DNA of 28,649 nt from contig JAEMTM010000007.1 in NCBI GenBank assembly GCA_016462305.1, positions 1,260 to 29,908 of the forward strand, given 5' to 3'. This document shows, piece by piece, positions 14,909 through 23,835 of this stretch. The DNA is from Sphingomonadaceae bacterium (GTDB taxonomy: Bacteria; Pseudomonadota; Alphaproteobacteria; Sphingomonadales; Sphingomonadaceae). The notes under the pieces were generated by a model, which was not told the origin of the DNA, made no database searches, and was given only the letters and a program-made list of their open reading frames with translations. How positions within the stretch are numbered: position 1 is the stretch's first letter; every line of letters starts with the position of its first letter. The translations under genes and the position numbers were made by a program.

Positions 14909-14946
14909 GCGTGGCCTGCATGACCCCGCGTATGGCAGCGCAGATT

Positions 14947-17706
14947 TTAGGCCGCAGCCTTTGCCTTCACGCGCGCCTTCACTCTTGCGGCTTCCAAAAG
15001 CCGGGCTTCAAGTGCTTTTAACTTGTTTTTGTTTTCGATTTTGCCGCCGAACAAATCCGTCACATAAAATGTATCGACGGCGCGTTCTCCGTACGTGGCG
15101 ATGTGCGCACTGTGCAATGTGACTTTGGATTCAAACAGCGCCAGCGCCAAATTGTTGAGCAAGGCGGGCCGATCCAGCGCATTCACTTCGATCACCGTAA
15201 ACCGGTTGGACGCTTGATTATCAATCAACACCGATGGCGCGATTTTAAAGGCGTCGGCCCGGCGGAGCGCTTTCGGTTTCGCATCCAGTTGAGTCATCAA
15301 GCGGGCGCGGTTGGTGAGCGCATCTTCAATGTTGCGCTTGAGCCGGTTTAACTGGCTTTGCTCCTGAAACGGGCGACCCAGCGGGTCTTGGATAAGGAAA
15401 TTGTCAACCGCCATGCCGTCACTGCTGGTGTGAATTCGCGCATCGATAATGTTGCCGCCCGCCAGATGAATGGCACCCGCTATGCGGTAAAATAACCCCG
15501 GATGGTCGGCGGCAAAAACCGTCACGAGCGTCGCGCCTCGATCAGGATAGAAACACGCATCAATGGCAAGGCCCGTGCCCGCATTGGAAAGAAGATGCCG
15601 GGCGTTGCGTTCGATGATGTCATCTGGTTCCGCGATCCAATAGGCCTCGGGAAGCGTTTTGGCAAAAGCCGCGAATGTATCGGCGGGCAGTTGCAACGCG
15701 GACTCCAGTTTCGCTTTTTTCGCGGCAATCCGTTCGTCCCGGCCGCGTTGCTTGTGTCCCAAACGCAGCACTTCTTCGGTAGCTTCAAACAGGTCTGACA
15801 AAAGCTGCCGCTTCCAACTATTCCAAACGCCCGGTCCAACGGCGCGGATGTCAACGACGGTCAAGACCAATAACAGCTTCAACCGCTCGGGTGACTGGAC
15901 GGCCTGGGCGAAATCCAGGATAGTCTTGAAATCCGCCAAGTCCCGTTTGAACGCGGTGGCCGACATCAACAGATGATAACGGACGAGCCAAGCAACGGTT
16001 TCCGTTTCGGCTGGTGAAAGACCAAGCCGTGGGCATAAGGTTTCGGCAACCTCAGCGCCTAACACACTATGGTCACCGCCACGCCCCTTCGCAATGTCGT
16101 GGAGCAATGTGGCCACAAACAATACCCGCTTGCTGACAATCTGTTGCATCATTGCTGTAGACAGCGGGTGATCCTGTTTTAACTTGCCCCTGTTAATGTC
16201 GGCCAGCAAACCGATGGCGCGGATCGAATGTTCATCGACTGTGTAATGGTGGTACATGTCGAACTGCATTTGCGCGACGACACGGCGGAAATCGGGAATA
16301 AACCTGCCAAAGACGGTAGATTCATTCATCCAGCGCAACACGGTTTCCGGGTCGCGCGGAGACGTCAGAATTTCGAGAAAAAGCGCGTTGGCTCTGGGGT
16401 CCCGTCGCAATATTTTGTCGATCAGCCGGGCATCCCTTTGGGCGGCGCGCATGGCCAGCGGGTGGATTTCCAATTCATGCACATCTGCCAAATGAAATAT
16501 TTCGAGCAAGCGCACCGGGTCTTGCACAAAAAACCCGTCATCGGGTAGCGCCAAGCGACCACGATCCAGTTGAAAGCCGTTTAGCTTTCGCGGTTTCCGG
16601 ATAAAACTGGGCAAGAACCGACGGCCTTTTTTGGCCATGGCTTCATCCAAATGCGCGAGGAATAGCCCCGTCACGTCACCAACCGTTTTTGCGTTCAAAA
16701 AATAAAAATGCATGAACCGTTCAACCGCCGAGCGTCCGGGGCGATCTGCAAATTGCATAAGCTCTGCAACTTCGCGTTGCAGATCAAAGGTCAGGCGCTC
16801 TTCCGCGCGTCCGGTGATATTGTGCATATGGCAGCGCACCGCCCATAAGAAATTCTCTGCTTTTCTAAACCGGTTATATTCATCAATTGTCAGCAGGCCA
16901 ACGTCGACAAGTTCGGACGCGGCGGACACTTTGTGGATATATTTTCCTATCCAGTAGAGAGTGTGGAGGTCGCGCAGCCCGCCTTTGCCATCCTTGATGT
17001 TGGGTTCGACCACATATCGGCTGTCCCCCATGCGTCGGTGCCGATCATCGCGTTCGATCATTTTTAGGCGGACAAAGTCAGATGCTGTGTTGGCGACGAC
17101 TTCGTTCCAGAAACGCAACGAAGCCTCTTCATAAACGCCGCGGTCGCCCCAAACAAACCTGCTTTCCAGCAAAGCGGTGCGAATGGTCAAATCCTCTTGC
17201 GCCATCTTTACGGTTTCATCGAGGGACCTACTCGATTGGCCAACCTTCAACCCAAGGTCCCAGAGCAAATAGAGGATCGCTTCTACGACCTGCTCGGTCC
17301 ACGAACTGCGCTTGAAAGGCGTTACAAAGCCGATATCCACGTCGCTGTGCGGGGCCATTTCTCCGCGGCCATATCCACCAACCGCCAAAACCGCGATCCT
17401 TTCGGATGCCGAGCGGTTAGCAGCGGGATAGGCATGAACAGTGACATAGTCGTAGATGAGCCGGACGATTTGATCGATAAGAAATGCTTGCTCAGCCGAC
17501 GCGCGATAGCCTTGAGACGGCACGGCATTTAGGCGTTGTTGAATTTCGGCCCGACCGCTGGCCAGAGCCGCTTGCAATATCTCGACGACGCGTGGACGGC
17601 GCACTTGGGCACCGCATTCGCGCACGATGCCCTCAATCTGTTCGGCAAGCGCATTGCGGTCGATAATGTCGCGCTGCTTGAATATCCGTTCTGCTGCTGA
17701 TGCCAT
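14947..17706 (-). CDS. glnD: [Protein-PII] uridylyltransferase / uridylyl-removing enzyme GlnD
   Basis: This 919-aa bifunctional sensor adds UMP to PII proteins when glutamine is low and removes it when glutamine is high. Domain order: nucleotidyltransferase (~85-230; motif GGYGRGEMAPHSDVD at ~110-124), helical linker with the GKGGLRDLHTLYW motif, HD hydrolase (~430-560; LLHDIAKGRGGDHS at ~530-545), and two C-terminal ACT domains that bind glutamine (~720-790 and ~830-900). Length and all key motifs are normal. The open frame begins with GTG at 17709; the ATG at 17706 is preferred. The C-terminus is Ala/Lys-rich. It converges on the ompA-like gene and lies 37 bases behind the acyl-CoA synthetase gene on the same strand. 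Confidence 0.97.
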   Translation of the reverse strand: MASAAERIFKQRDIIDRNALAEQIEGIVRECGAQVRRPRVVEILQAALASGRAEIQQRLNAVPSQGYRASAEQAFLIDQIVRLIYDYVTVHAYPAANRSASERIAVLAVGGYGRGEMAPHSDVDIGFVTPFKRSSWTEQVVEAILYLLWDLGLKVGQSSRSLDETVKMAQEDLTIRTALLESRFVWGDRGVYEEASLRFWNEVVANTASDFVRLKMIERDDRHRRMGDSRYVVEPNIKDGKGGLRDLHTLYWIGKYIHKVSAASELVDVGLLTIDEYNRFRKAENFLWAVRCHMHNITGRAEERLTFDLQREVAELMQFADRPGRSAVERFMHFYFLNAKTVGDVTGLFLAHLDEAMAKKGRRFLPSFIRKPRKLNGFQLDRGRLALPDDGFFVQDPVRLLEIFHLADVHELEIHPLAMRAAQRDARLIDKILRRDPRANALFLEILTSPRDPETVLRWMNESTVFGRFIPDFRRVVAQMQFDMYHHYTVDEHSIRAIGLLADINRGKLKQDHPLSTAMMQQIVSKRVLFVATLLHDIAKGRGGDHSVLGAEVAETLCPRLGLSPAETETVAWLVRYHLLMSATAFKRDLADFKTILDFAQAVQSPERLKLLLVLTVVDIRAVGPGVWNSWKRQLLSDLFEATEEVLRLGHKQRGRDERIAAKKAKLESALQLPADTFAAFAKTLPEAYWIAEPDDIIERNARHLLSNAGTGLAIDACFYPDRGATLVTVFAADHPGLFYRIAGAIHLAGGNIIDARIHTSSDGMAVDNFLIQDPLGRPFQEQSQLNRLKRNIEDALTNRARLMTQLDAKPKALRRADAFKIAPSVLIDNQASNRFTVIEVNALDRPALLNNLALALFESKVTLHSAHIATYGERAVDTFYVTDLFGGKIENKNKLKALEARLLEAARVKARVKAKAAA

Positions 17707-17743
17707 CACGCGACCTTAGTCGCGATCAGGCATCATGTCAGCA

Positions 17744-19441
17744 TCAAGCAGATATTTTGGCATTATATTCGCGTCGCAGCGTCACCCGGTCGATTTTCTG
17801 CGTCCCGAGACGGGGGAGGGGTTCGGCAACTTGCCAGAAATGCGCAGGAATCTTGAAGGGTGCAAGACGAGGGGCCAAAAACGCCTTCAACGCATCCTCT
17901 GTCAGCGTGACGCCGTCCTTTGTCTGATAGACGATGCCGGGAACCTCTCCATATTTGTCATCAGCGATACCAAATACCGACAATTCGACAATCGAGTCAT
18001 GCTCATAGGCTGCTGCTTCAACCTCGGGGCAACTGATATTCTCGCCGCCCCGGATGATGATGTCTTTCTTGCGGTCAACGATGAATAAATAGCCGTCTTC
18101 GTCGAGATAGCCGATGTCGCCGGTCCGGAAAAATCCATCGGCGGTGAAGGCGTCGCGCGTGGCATCTTCGTTATTCCAATAGCCATTGAAATTGGCAATC
18201 GTCCGAATGCCGACTTCACCGCGTTCACCCTGCGGCAAGACATTGCCGTCATCGTCCAGCATTTGGACCTCGACCAGTGGCTTGGTCGCAGGGCCAGTGC
18301 TGGTTGGCTTTGCCAGATAATTGTCGGTGAAGTTGCCGCAGCCAACACCGTTGGTTTCAGTGAGGCCGTAGCCCAATAATGGATAACCCCAGCTCATTTC
18401 CTTGCGGATTTTCTTAACATGTTCGACAGGGCGCGGTGCGCCGCCAGCGGCAAATGCGGTGCAACTCGTCAGGTCATATTTGTGCCGGGCCGGGTGCGTC
18501 GCCAGCTCAATGCTCATCAACGGAACGCCAACGAAATAGGTGATGCGTTCTTTTTCAATAATCCGCATCGCCTCTTCGGCGTCCCATTTGGGCATCAACA
18601 CCAGCTTGCGGCCAATGGCGAAACTTTGCAGCACCAAGGGTATCGACGCGGTGACGTGGAACAATGGCACATTGACGAGCGCCGAGGGCTGCGCTGGCAT
18701 CGCCTGACCGCTGGCGGACATAAGTTCGAAGAAGACAAGTGTTTGACCCACATAGCTCATTGCGCCTTGGACGACAGCGCGGTGGTCTGACACAGCCCCC
18801 TTTGACTGCCCGGTTGAGCCAGAGGTGTATAATATCGTCGCGTTATCGAGCGGATCTAGCGTTGGCAGCTTTGTTGCCGCGCCGCCCCCTTGCGCGGTCA
18901 TAATCGATAAACCATCCAAGGGGCGGGAATCATGATTGAAGATGAGGATTTCGCAACCGCCAATATCTTGTCCGGCCATGCGTGCGGCACGCTGTTCATC
19001 GGCCAAAACAAAGCGGCAGCCGACCATGCGGATGCCCTCGGCCAATTCGCCACCTTGCCACCAGCCATTGAGCAAAGTGGCAACGCCACCCGCCATCACA
19101 ATCGCCATATAGGCAATGATCCAATTGGCCGAATTGCGCGCCGCAATGCCAACGCGCTCACCCTTTTGCAGCCTGTGGCCTTCAACAAGGCCACCTGCCA
19201 AGGCGCGCGCCGCTCCGTAAGTTTCTGCGAAACTTAACCGGATATCACCATCGACCAAAAATTCCTTGTCGGCGTGGGTTGCGCAGAAAAATGCGAAATA
19301 GTCGGCCATGTTACCCGGCGCTTTGGCGAAAACGGGCATTTGGACACCATTTTTCTCGGCATAAGTAACGGCCAAGGGGCCATCATCGGCCATGAGCCGG
19401 TTAATGGTGGCATCGATTGCAAGGTCCAACTGCGACGGCAT
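17744..19441 (-). CDS. Class I adenylate-forming acyl-CoA synthetase (AMP-binding)
   Basis: This 565-aa ANL-superfamily enzyme activates a carboxylic acid with ATP to an acyl-AMP and transfers it to CoA. Visible motifs are the P-loop-like ATILYTSGSTGQSKGA (~200-215), the ALVNVPLFHVTAS segment, YGLTETNG (~360), and the hinge region GYLDEDGYLFIVDRKKDIII with GGENISCPEVE (~445-475). Near the end, LPRLGTQKIDR holds the catalytic lysine. The substrate cannot be read from sequence; a medium- or long-chain fatty acid is likeliest. A good ribosome binding site (AGGAGAG) precedes the ATG. It runs divergently from lgt with a 75-bp shared promoter region. Confidence 0.93.
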   Translation of the reverse strand: MPSQLDLAIDATINRLMADDGPLAVTYAEKNGVQMPVFAKAPGNMADYFAFFCATHADKEFLVDGDIRLSFAETYGAARALAGGLVEGHRLQKGERVGIAARNSANWIIAYMAIVMAGGVATLLNGWWQGGELAEGIRMVGCRFVLADEQRAARMAGQDIGGCEILIFNHDSRPLDGLSIMTAQGGGAATKLPTLDPLDNATILYTSGSTGQSKGAVSDHRAVVQGAMSYVGQTLVFFELMSASGQAMPAQPSALVNVPLFHVTASIPLVLQSFAIGRKLVLMPKWDAEEAMRIIEKERITYFVGVPLMSIELATHPARHKYDLTSCTAFAAGGAPRPVEHVKKIRKEMSWGYPLLGYGLTETNGVGCGNFTDNYLAKPTSTGPATKPLVEVQMLDDDGNVLPQGERGEVGIRTIANFNGYWNNEDATRDAFTADGFFRTGDIGYLDEDGYLFIVDRKKDIIIRGGENISCPEVEAAAYEHDSIVELSVFGIADDKYGEVPGIVYQTKDGVTLTEDALKAFLAPRLAPFKIPAHFWQVAEPLPRLGTQKIDRVTLRREYNAKISA

Positions 19442-19516
19442 GTGATTCTCTCCTAAACCCTTTGTGAGTCTTCTATTTGGCTCTATAGGAATGTCAAAAT
19501 ATCCTGAGGAAATATT

Positions 19517-20383
19517 GTGTCATTCGAGATTATTGCAACGGCTGCTGGTTATATTCAGTTTACAGACCTTGGCGTGGGTCCGGTTGCGCTCGATTTGGGC
19601 TTCTTTCAAATCCGTTGGTATTCGCTTGGCTATCTGGTTGGCATCTTGCTTGGCTATTGGCTGTTGCTGAAATTGCTCGCACGTCCCGGTGCGCCAATGT
19701 CACGTGCGCAAGCCGATGACATAATCCTGTACACCACATTGGGCATCATTTTGGGTGGGCGTATTGGGTTTATCTTATTCTACCAACCGTCCATTTTGCA
19801 GAACCCCATTGATGTCCTCAAACTCTGGGAAGGCGGGATGTCGTTTCATGGCGGCGCGATTGGCATCATATTTTCGCTCTGGCTTTTGGCGCGCAAGCAT
19901 AAACTCTCTTTCTTGCGTGTCTGTGATTATGTCGCCTGCGTGGTGCCCTTTGGGATATTCCTCGTGCGCCTTGCGAACTTCGTGAATGATGAACTTTGGG
20001 GCCGCGTCACCGACGTGCCATGGGCGGTCGTCTTTCCCAATGGCGGTGATTTGCCCCGGCACCCAAGCCAGCTTTATGAAGCTGTATTTGAAGGGCTGTT
20101 GATGGCCGCAATTTTATGGCCATTATTCTGGAAAACCAATGCGCGGTATAGGCCCGGTTTCCTGACGGGTATGGCCGCAATCATTTATGGCACAGCCCGC
20201 TTTTCCATCGAGTTTTTCAGGGAGCCGGACCAGCAACTTCAGTGGCTGGTGGAAACAAGCGGCCTGAGCATGGGGCAGTGGCTAACCATTCCGATGATAT
20301 TGGGGGGACTGTTCCTGTTGTTCACAGCAGGTGCCCGCAAGCAGCGCGCTCAGGCCATGGCCGACAGTAACAGTGTCGCCTGA
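19517..20383 (+). CDS. lgt: Phosphatidylglycerol-prolipoprotein diacylglyceryl transferase
   Basis: This 288-aa inner-membrane enzyme moves diacylglycerol from phosphatidylglycerol to the lipobox cysteine of preprolipoproteins, the first step of lipoprotein maturation. The start is GTG with AGGAA nine bases ahead. About seven membrane helices are evident. Family motifs are the IRWYSLGYLVGILLGYW opening, GGRIGFILFYQ, GGMSFHGGAIG and the Lgt signature RLANFVNDELWGR (~151-163), followed by HPSQLYEA. The 3' end overlaps the start of the methyltransferase gene by 11 bases, indicating an operon. Confidence 0.96.
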   Translation: MSFEIIATAAGYIQFTDLGVGPVALDLGFFQIRWYSLGYLVGILLGYWLLLKLLARPGAPMSRAQADDIILYTTLGIILGGRIGFILFYQPSILQNPIDVLKLWEGGMSFHGGAIGIIFSLWLLARKHKLSFLRVCDYVACVVPFGIFLVRLANFVNDELWGRVTDVPWAVVFPNGGDLPRHPSQLYEAVFEGLLMAAILWPLFWKTNARYRPGFLTGMAAIIYGTARFSIEFFREPDQQLQWLVETSGLSMGQWLTIPMILGGLFLLFTAGARKQRAQAMADSNSVA

Positions 20384-21431
20384 CACAAAGCAAGTTGCAG
20401 TCCGCCTGACGCAACAGATAGAGGCATCAGGACCCATCAGCGTTGCCGAATATATGCGTGTTGCCAACACCGCATATTATGGTCGCGCTGACCCGCTGGG
20501 CGCAGAGGGTGATTTCATCACTGCGCCAGAAATCAGCCAGATGTTTGGCGAGATGGTGGGCATTTGGATGAGCGACATTTGGTTACGCCATCGTCCAGCC
20601 GCCTGCCATTATGTAGAGCTTGGCCCTGGCCGTGGGACTTTGGCGGCAGATGCGCTGAGAACAATGCAGCGTTTTGGTTGGGAACCAGCGGTCCATTTTG
20701 TAGAAAACAGTCCGGCCATGCGTGCCAAGCAGTTGCAGGCAGTGCCGGATGCCATGTTCCATGACAATCTGGAAAGCCTCCCCACCGATGCGCCTTTGTT
20801 CGTGGTGGCAAACGAGTTTTTTGACGCTTTGCCCGTTCGGCAGATGGTTTCAACGCAAGCCGGTTGGCGGGAGCGGGTCGTTGTGCAGAATGGAGGGGCG
20901 GGCTTTGCCGCGATGGCCGGCGCTTGCGCGACCGATGACCTCATCCCCGAACAATTTCGCGCTGCCGCAGTGGGCAGTATTTACGAAATCTGTCCCGATG
21001 CATCTTCGATCATGCATCAGCTTTCGGCGCGGCTGGCAAAGCAAGGCGGGGTGATGTTGATCATCGACTATGGCTATACCCAGCCCGCGTTGGGCGACAC
21101 TTTGCAAGCGGTTCAGAACCACAAATATGCCGATCCCTTCGATAATCCGGGCCAGGTTGATTTGACGGCGCATGTCGACTTTTTTGCATTGTCGAACTGC
21201 GCGAAAAACTGTGGTCTTATGTTGGCCGGACCAAGCGACCAAGGCGCATGGCTTTTGGGTCTTGGAATTGACCAGCGTGCGCAAGTTTTGGCCGCCTCCA
21301 ATCCCGACAGGGCGGCAGACATCACCGCCGCACTTAACCGGTTGGTCGAACCAGATGCCATGGGGGCATTATTCAAGATATTGGCAACTTATCCCCAAGG
21401 TTGGCCGCAGCCGGAGGGGTTCGGTCTTTAG
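20373..21431 (+). CDS. SAM-dependent methyltransferase of the MidA/NDUFAF7 family
   Basis: This ~352-aa protein starts at GTG 20373, inside the end of lgt. The family has a seven-strand class I methyltransferase fold; the human member NDUFAF7 dimethylates an arginine of respiratory complex I subunit NDUFS2. Motifs: GDFITAPEISQMFGEMVGIW (~45-65), the SAM-binding YVELGPGRGTLAADALR (~80-97), VANEFFDALPVRQM, and IIDYGYTQPALGDTLQAV with the HKYADPFDNPGQVDLTAHVDF block. The pairing lgt-midA is common in alphaproteobacteria. The stop codon overlaps that of the converging lipoprotein gene by four bases. Confidence 0.93.
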   Translation: MSPDTKQVAVRLTQQIEASGPISVAEYMRVANTAYYGRADPLGAEGDFITAPEISQMFGEMVGIWMSDIWLRHRPAACHYVELGPGRGTLAADALRTMQRFGWEPAVHFVENSPAMRAKQLQAVPDAMFHDNLESLPTDAPLFVVANEFFDALPVRQMVSTQAGWRERVVVQNGGAGFAAMAGACATDDLIPEQFRAAAVGSIYEICPDASSIMHQLSARLAKQGGVMLIIDYGYTQPALGDTLQAVQNHKYADPFDNPGQVDLTAHVDFFALSNCAKNCGLMLAGPSDQGAWLLGLGIDQRAQVLAASNPDRAADITAALNRLVEPDAMGALFKILATYPQGWPQPEGFGL

Positions 21432-22024
21432 CCCGCCCAGTCCGCTATCTGACCCGCAACATCGTTCGCGGCGGCATTTAACGCTGCGCCTGCCGCTGCG
21501 GGTGCAATGGCGGTGACGGGCCGCCGTGCTTCAAACCGGCGCTTTTCGGTTGCGCTGCCGCGTATGATTTTGACCACGTCATAAACAACAACGGCCTCAT
21601 TGGTTGCGGCATCAATGCCAAATTCCAGCAGGCTTCCCGATAATATCCGGACTGCCTTGCCGCCTGCGTCCACTTCATTGAGCACAAGATTGCCGCTCTT
21701 CGCCGACACGGTTTCGGCGAGTAGCATCTGCATCAAACGGGCGGGTTTATCGGCCCAAAATGCGTCTTTGAGATAGGCAATGCTGCTGGCGTCAATCTGA
21801 ACCGGTACGCGATTATTATCCAGCTTGCGCGGAACTTGCGGGATCTGGATAAACAAGGCTTCGGCCACAGTCGCTTTACGCGCAGTCCCGGCAGCCACGA
21901 CATTGTCGGCCGTCAGGACCAGCATCGAGACGGGTGCCTTGCCGCCGAAGCTGACGCACGCGCCAAGGGCCATGATGAAAGGTAACGCATATAAGCGTGG
22001 GCCGGAGATTTTGCTGAACATCAT
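21428..22024 (-). CDS. ABC-type transport auxiliary lipoprotein (LinN/PqiC-like)
   Basis: This 198-aa lipoprotein has a short signal sequence and a lipobox LGAC with Cys23 as lipid-modified residue. The mature part (AEALFIQIPQVPRKLDNNRVPVQ, then IAYLKDAFWADKPARLMQMLLAE and ADNVAGQIADW-like end) fits the ABC_trans_aux family. It is the last gene of a four-gene phospholipid transport operon in the order permease, ATPase, MCE protein, lipoprotein, the same order as linKLMN of Sphingobium. It is likely anchored in the outer membrane as the docking end of the MCE pathway. It overlaps the MCE gene by four bases (ATGA). Confidence 0.88.
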   Translation of the reverse strand: MMFSKISGPRLYALPFIMALGACVSFGGKAPVSMLVLTADNVVAAGTARKATVAEALFIQIPQVPRKLDNNRVPVQIDASSIAYLKDAFWADKPARLMQMLLAETVSAKSGNLVLNEVDAGGKAVRILSGSLLEFGIDAATNEAVVVYDVVKIIRGSATEKRRFEARRPVTAIAPAAAGAALNAAANDVAGQIADWAG

Positions 22025-23001
22025 TTTGGGTTCCTGCTGCCGGGTTTATAATCGGGTAAGGCGGGCGCGCCGACGACGCTGCTTACGCCGCCTTGGTCCA
22101 CTCTCTCGGTCACGGACTTTAACGATCCCGATAGTTCTCTCAAGTCGCGCGCCAGTTGCGTCACTTCGGGCAAAGTCTGGGCATTTAAGGTTTCAATCGC
22201 CGGGTTCGCATTGTTCAAGGTCGTTTCCAACGCAGCCAGACTGCCATTTGCGGACCGCAGTGTTTTGCGTAATTCATTCAGCATCGGACGACCTTCGCTG
22301 TCGAGCAGCTTATTGGTTGAGCCTGCCACTTTGGTGATCTCATCCGCAGCGAGGCCTGCCTTTTGCAGGGCAATGCGCGATTCCTGTATCGCTGCACGCA
22401 AGTCGGGTCCTTGCGCTGCTAATGTTCCCGAAATGCTCTCCACATTGTCCAAAATCTGTTCGACGGACTGCTGATTCTTGTCGGACAATATGTTGGTAAG
22501 CCGCTCGGTCAACGTCGACAGCCGTTCCAAAAGCAAAGGCGCGTTGTTGAGCAGTTCGCCCAAAGCGCCTGGCTTTGTCGGAATGACTGGCACGCCTGTG
22601 GGACAAGCGGTTTTTGGATTCGCCTTAGGGCAATCCAGTGCAGGCGCGCCTTTAACCGCACCATCCAACTGGACCTCCGAGACGCCGGTGAAGCCGATGC
22701 CGTTGATCGTCGCTGTAGTCCCCAGAAGCACGGGTACGGTGTCCTTGACACTGATACGCACCCGCACGAATTCGGGATCGGGCTCCCATAGCTCGATGCT
22801 CTCAATTTGGCCCACCGGCACGCCGGAAAAAGACACGCCCGAGCCCTTGGCCAAACCATTGACCGATTGCTGAAAGAATATGTCATATTCTTTCTTGTCG
22901 CCATCGCCTGTCCGCGAAAGCCAAATGGTAAAGGCCGCCAGCAGCGCCAGAAGTAAAAGCGTGACAGCGCCCACCATCACATAGTTGGATTTGGTTTCCA
23001 T
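22021..23001 (-). CDS. MlaD/LinM-type MCE lipid-binding protein
   Basis: The protein has 326 aa: an N-terminal membrane anchor (~7-29, VMVGAVTLLLLALLAAFTIW), one MCE domain (~36-125; FFQQSVNGLAKGSGVSFSGVPVGQ, VRVRISVKDTVPVL, GIGFTGVSEVQLDG) and a long helical tail (~150-295) with Thr/Ser-rich heptads (LLERLSTLTERLTNILSD). It carries lipid across the periplasm as the soluble-side partner of the permease-ATPase. It lies nine bases from the ATPase gene. Confidence 0.93.
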   Translation of the reverse strand: METKSNYVMVGAVTLLLLALLAAFTIWLSRTGDGDKKEYDIFFQQSVNGLAKGSGVSFSGVPVGQIESIELWEPDPEFVRVRISVKDTVPVLLGTTATINGIGFTGVSEVQLDGAVKGAPALDCPKANPKTACPTGVPVIPTKPGALGELLNNAPLLLERLSTLTERLTNILSDKNQQSVEQILDNVESISGTLAAQGPDLRAAIQESRIALQKAGLAADEITKVAGSTNKLLDSEGRPMLNELRKTLRSANGSLAALETTLNNANPAIETLNAQTLPEVTQLARDLRELSGSLKSVTERVDQGGVSSVVGAPALPDYKPGSRNPK

Positions 23002-23010
23002 CTTACTGCC

Positions 23011-23832
23011 TTATGACCTTCCTAGCTGCTGCGTCTTTGCACGTGGGGTGTCGCTTTGGGCGCTGTGACCGCGCCGCGCCGCGCGACCGCGTGGACCGCT
23101 GAAATATTCGTTGATCCAAGGGTGATCGATGGCCAGTAATTCTTCAATCGCCCCTATGGCTATAACTTTCCGATCGGCCAAAACGGCCACGCGGTCACAA
23201 ATGGAATATAGCGTATCAAGATCATGCGTAATTAAAAAGACCGTCAGCCCAAGCGTCTCTTTCAGATCGCGCGTTAAACTGTCGAATTTGGCAGCGCCGA
23301 TGGGGTCAAGCCCTGAGGTCGGCTCATCCAGAAACAACAATTCGGGGTCCATCGCCAATGCCCGCGCCACACCAGCACGCTTGCGCATACCACCCGATAG
23401 CTCGGATGGATATTTATGCGCAGCTTCTGGTGGAAGGCCGCTTAAGAAGATTTTGTAGCGCGCGATTTCGTCGAGCAGCTCTGTGCTAAAATTCGGGTAA
23501 AACTCGCGCAAGGGCACCTGCACATTTTCCGCGACAGTTAAGGTCGAAAATAATGCGCCGCCCTGAAACAAGACGCCCCAGCGTCGCCGGACGTCGGTTG
23601 CCTGGTCTTCTTCCTTGCCAATCATGCCTTCGTCAAAGACGCGGATTTCGCCTGAATCTGGTTTTTGCAGGCCGATGATCGAGCGCATGAGCACCGATTT
23701 GCCCGTCCCCGAACCGCCAACGACGCCCAATATCTCGCCACGGCGGACTTCGATGTCGAGATCCTGATGGATGACTTGGTCGCCAAAGCTATTGCACAGG
23801 CCAGTTACGGAAATGATGTTGGGTGGGTTCAT
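23011..23832 (-). CDS. MlaF/LinL-type ABC transporter ATP-binding protein
   Basis: This 273-aa ABC ATPase drives lipid transport by the MlaE-type permease. Walker A is GGSGTGKS (39-46), the signature is LSGGMRKR (145-152), Walker B is LLFLDE (165-170) and the H-loop His is residue 203 (ITHDLDT). A VLFQGGALFSTLTVAENV Q-loop region is typical of MlaF. The C-terminus has an Arg-rich extension (RGRAARRGHSAQ). It starts three bases after the permease stop. Confidence 0.95.
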   Translation of the reverse strand: MNPPNIISVTGLCNSFGDQVIHQDLDIEVRRGEILGVVGGSGTGKSVLMRSIIGLQKPDSGEIRVFDEGMIGKEEDQATDVRRRWGVLFQGGALFSTLTVAENVQVPLREFYPNFSTELLDEIARYKIFLSGLPPEAAHKYPSELSGGMRKRAGVARALAMDPELLFLDEPTSGLDPIGAAKFDSLTRDLKETLGLTVFLITHDLDTLYSICDRVAVLADRKVIAIGAIEELLAIDHPWINEYFSGPRGRAARRGHSAQSDTPRAKTQQLGRS

Positions 23833-23835
23833 CGC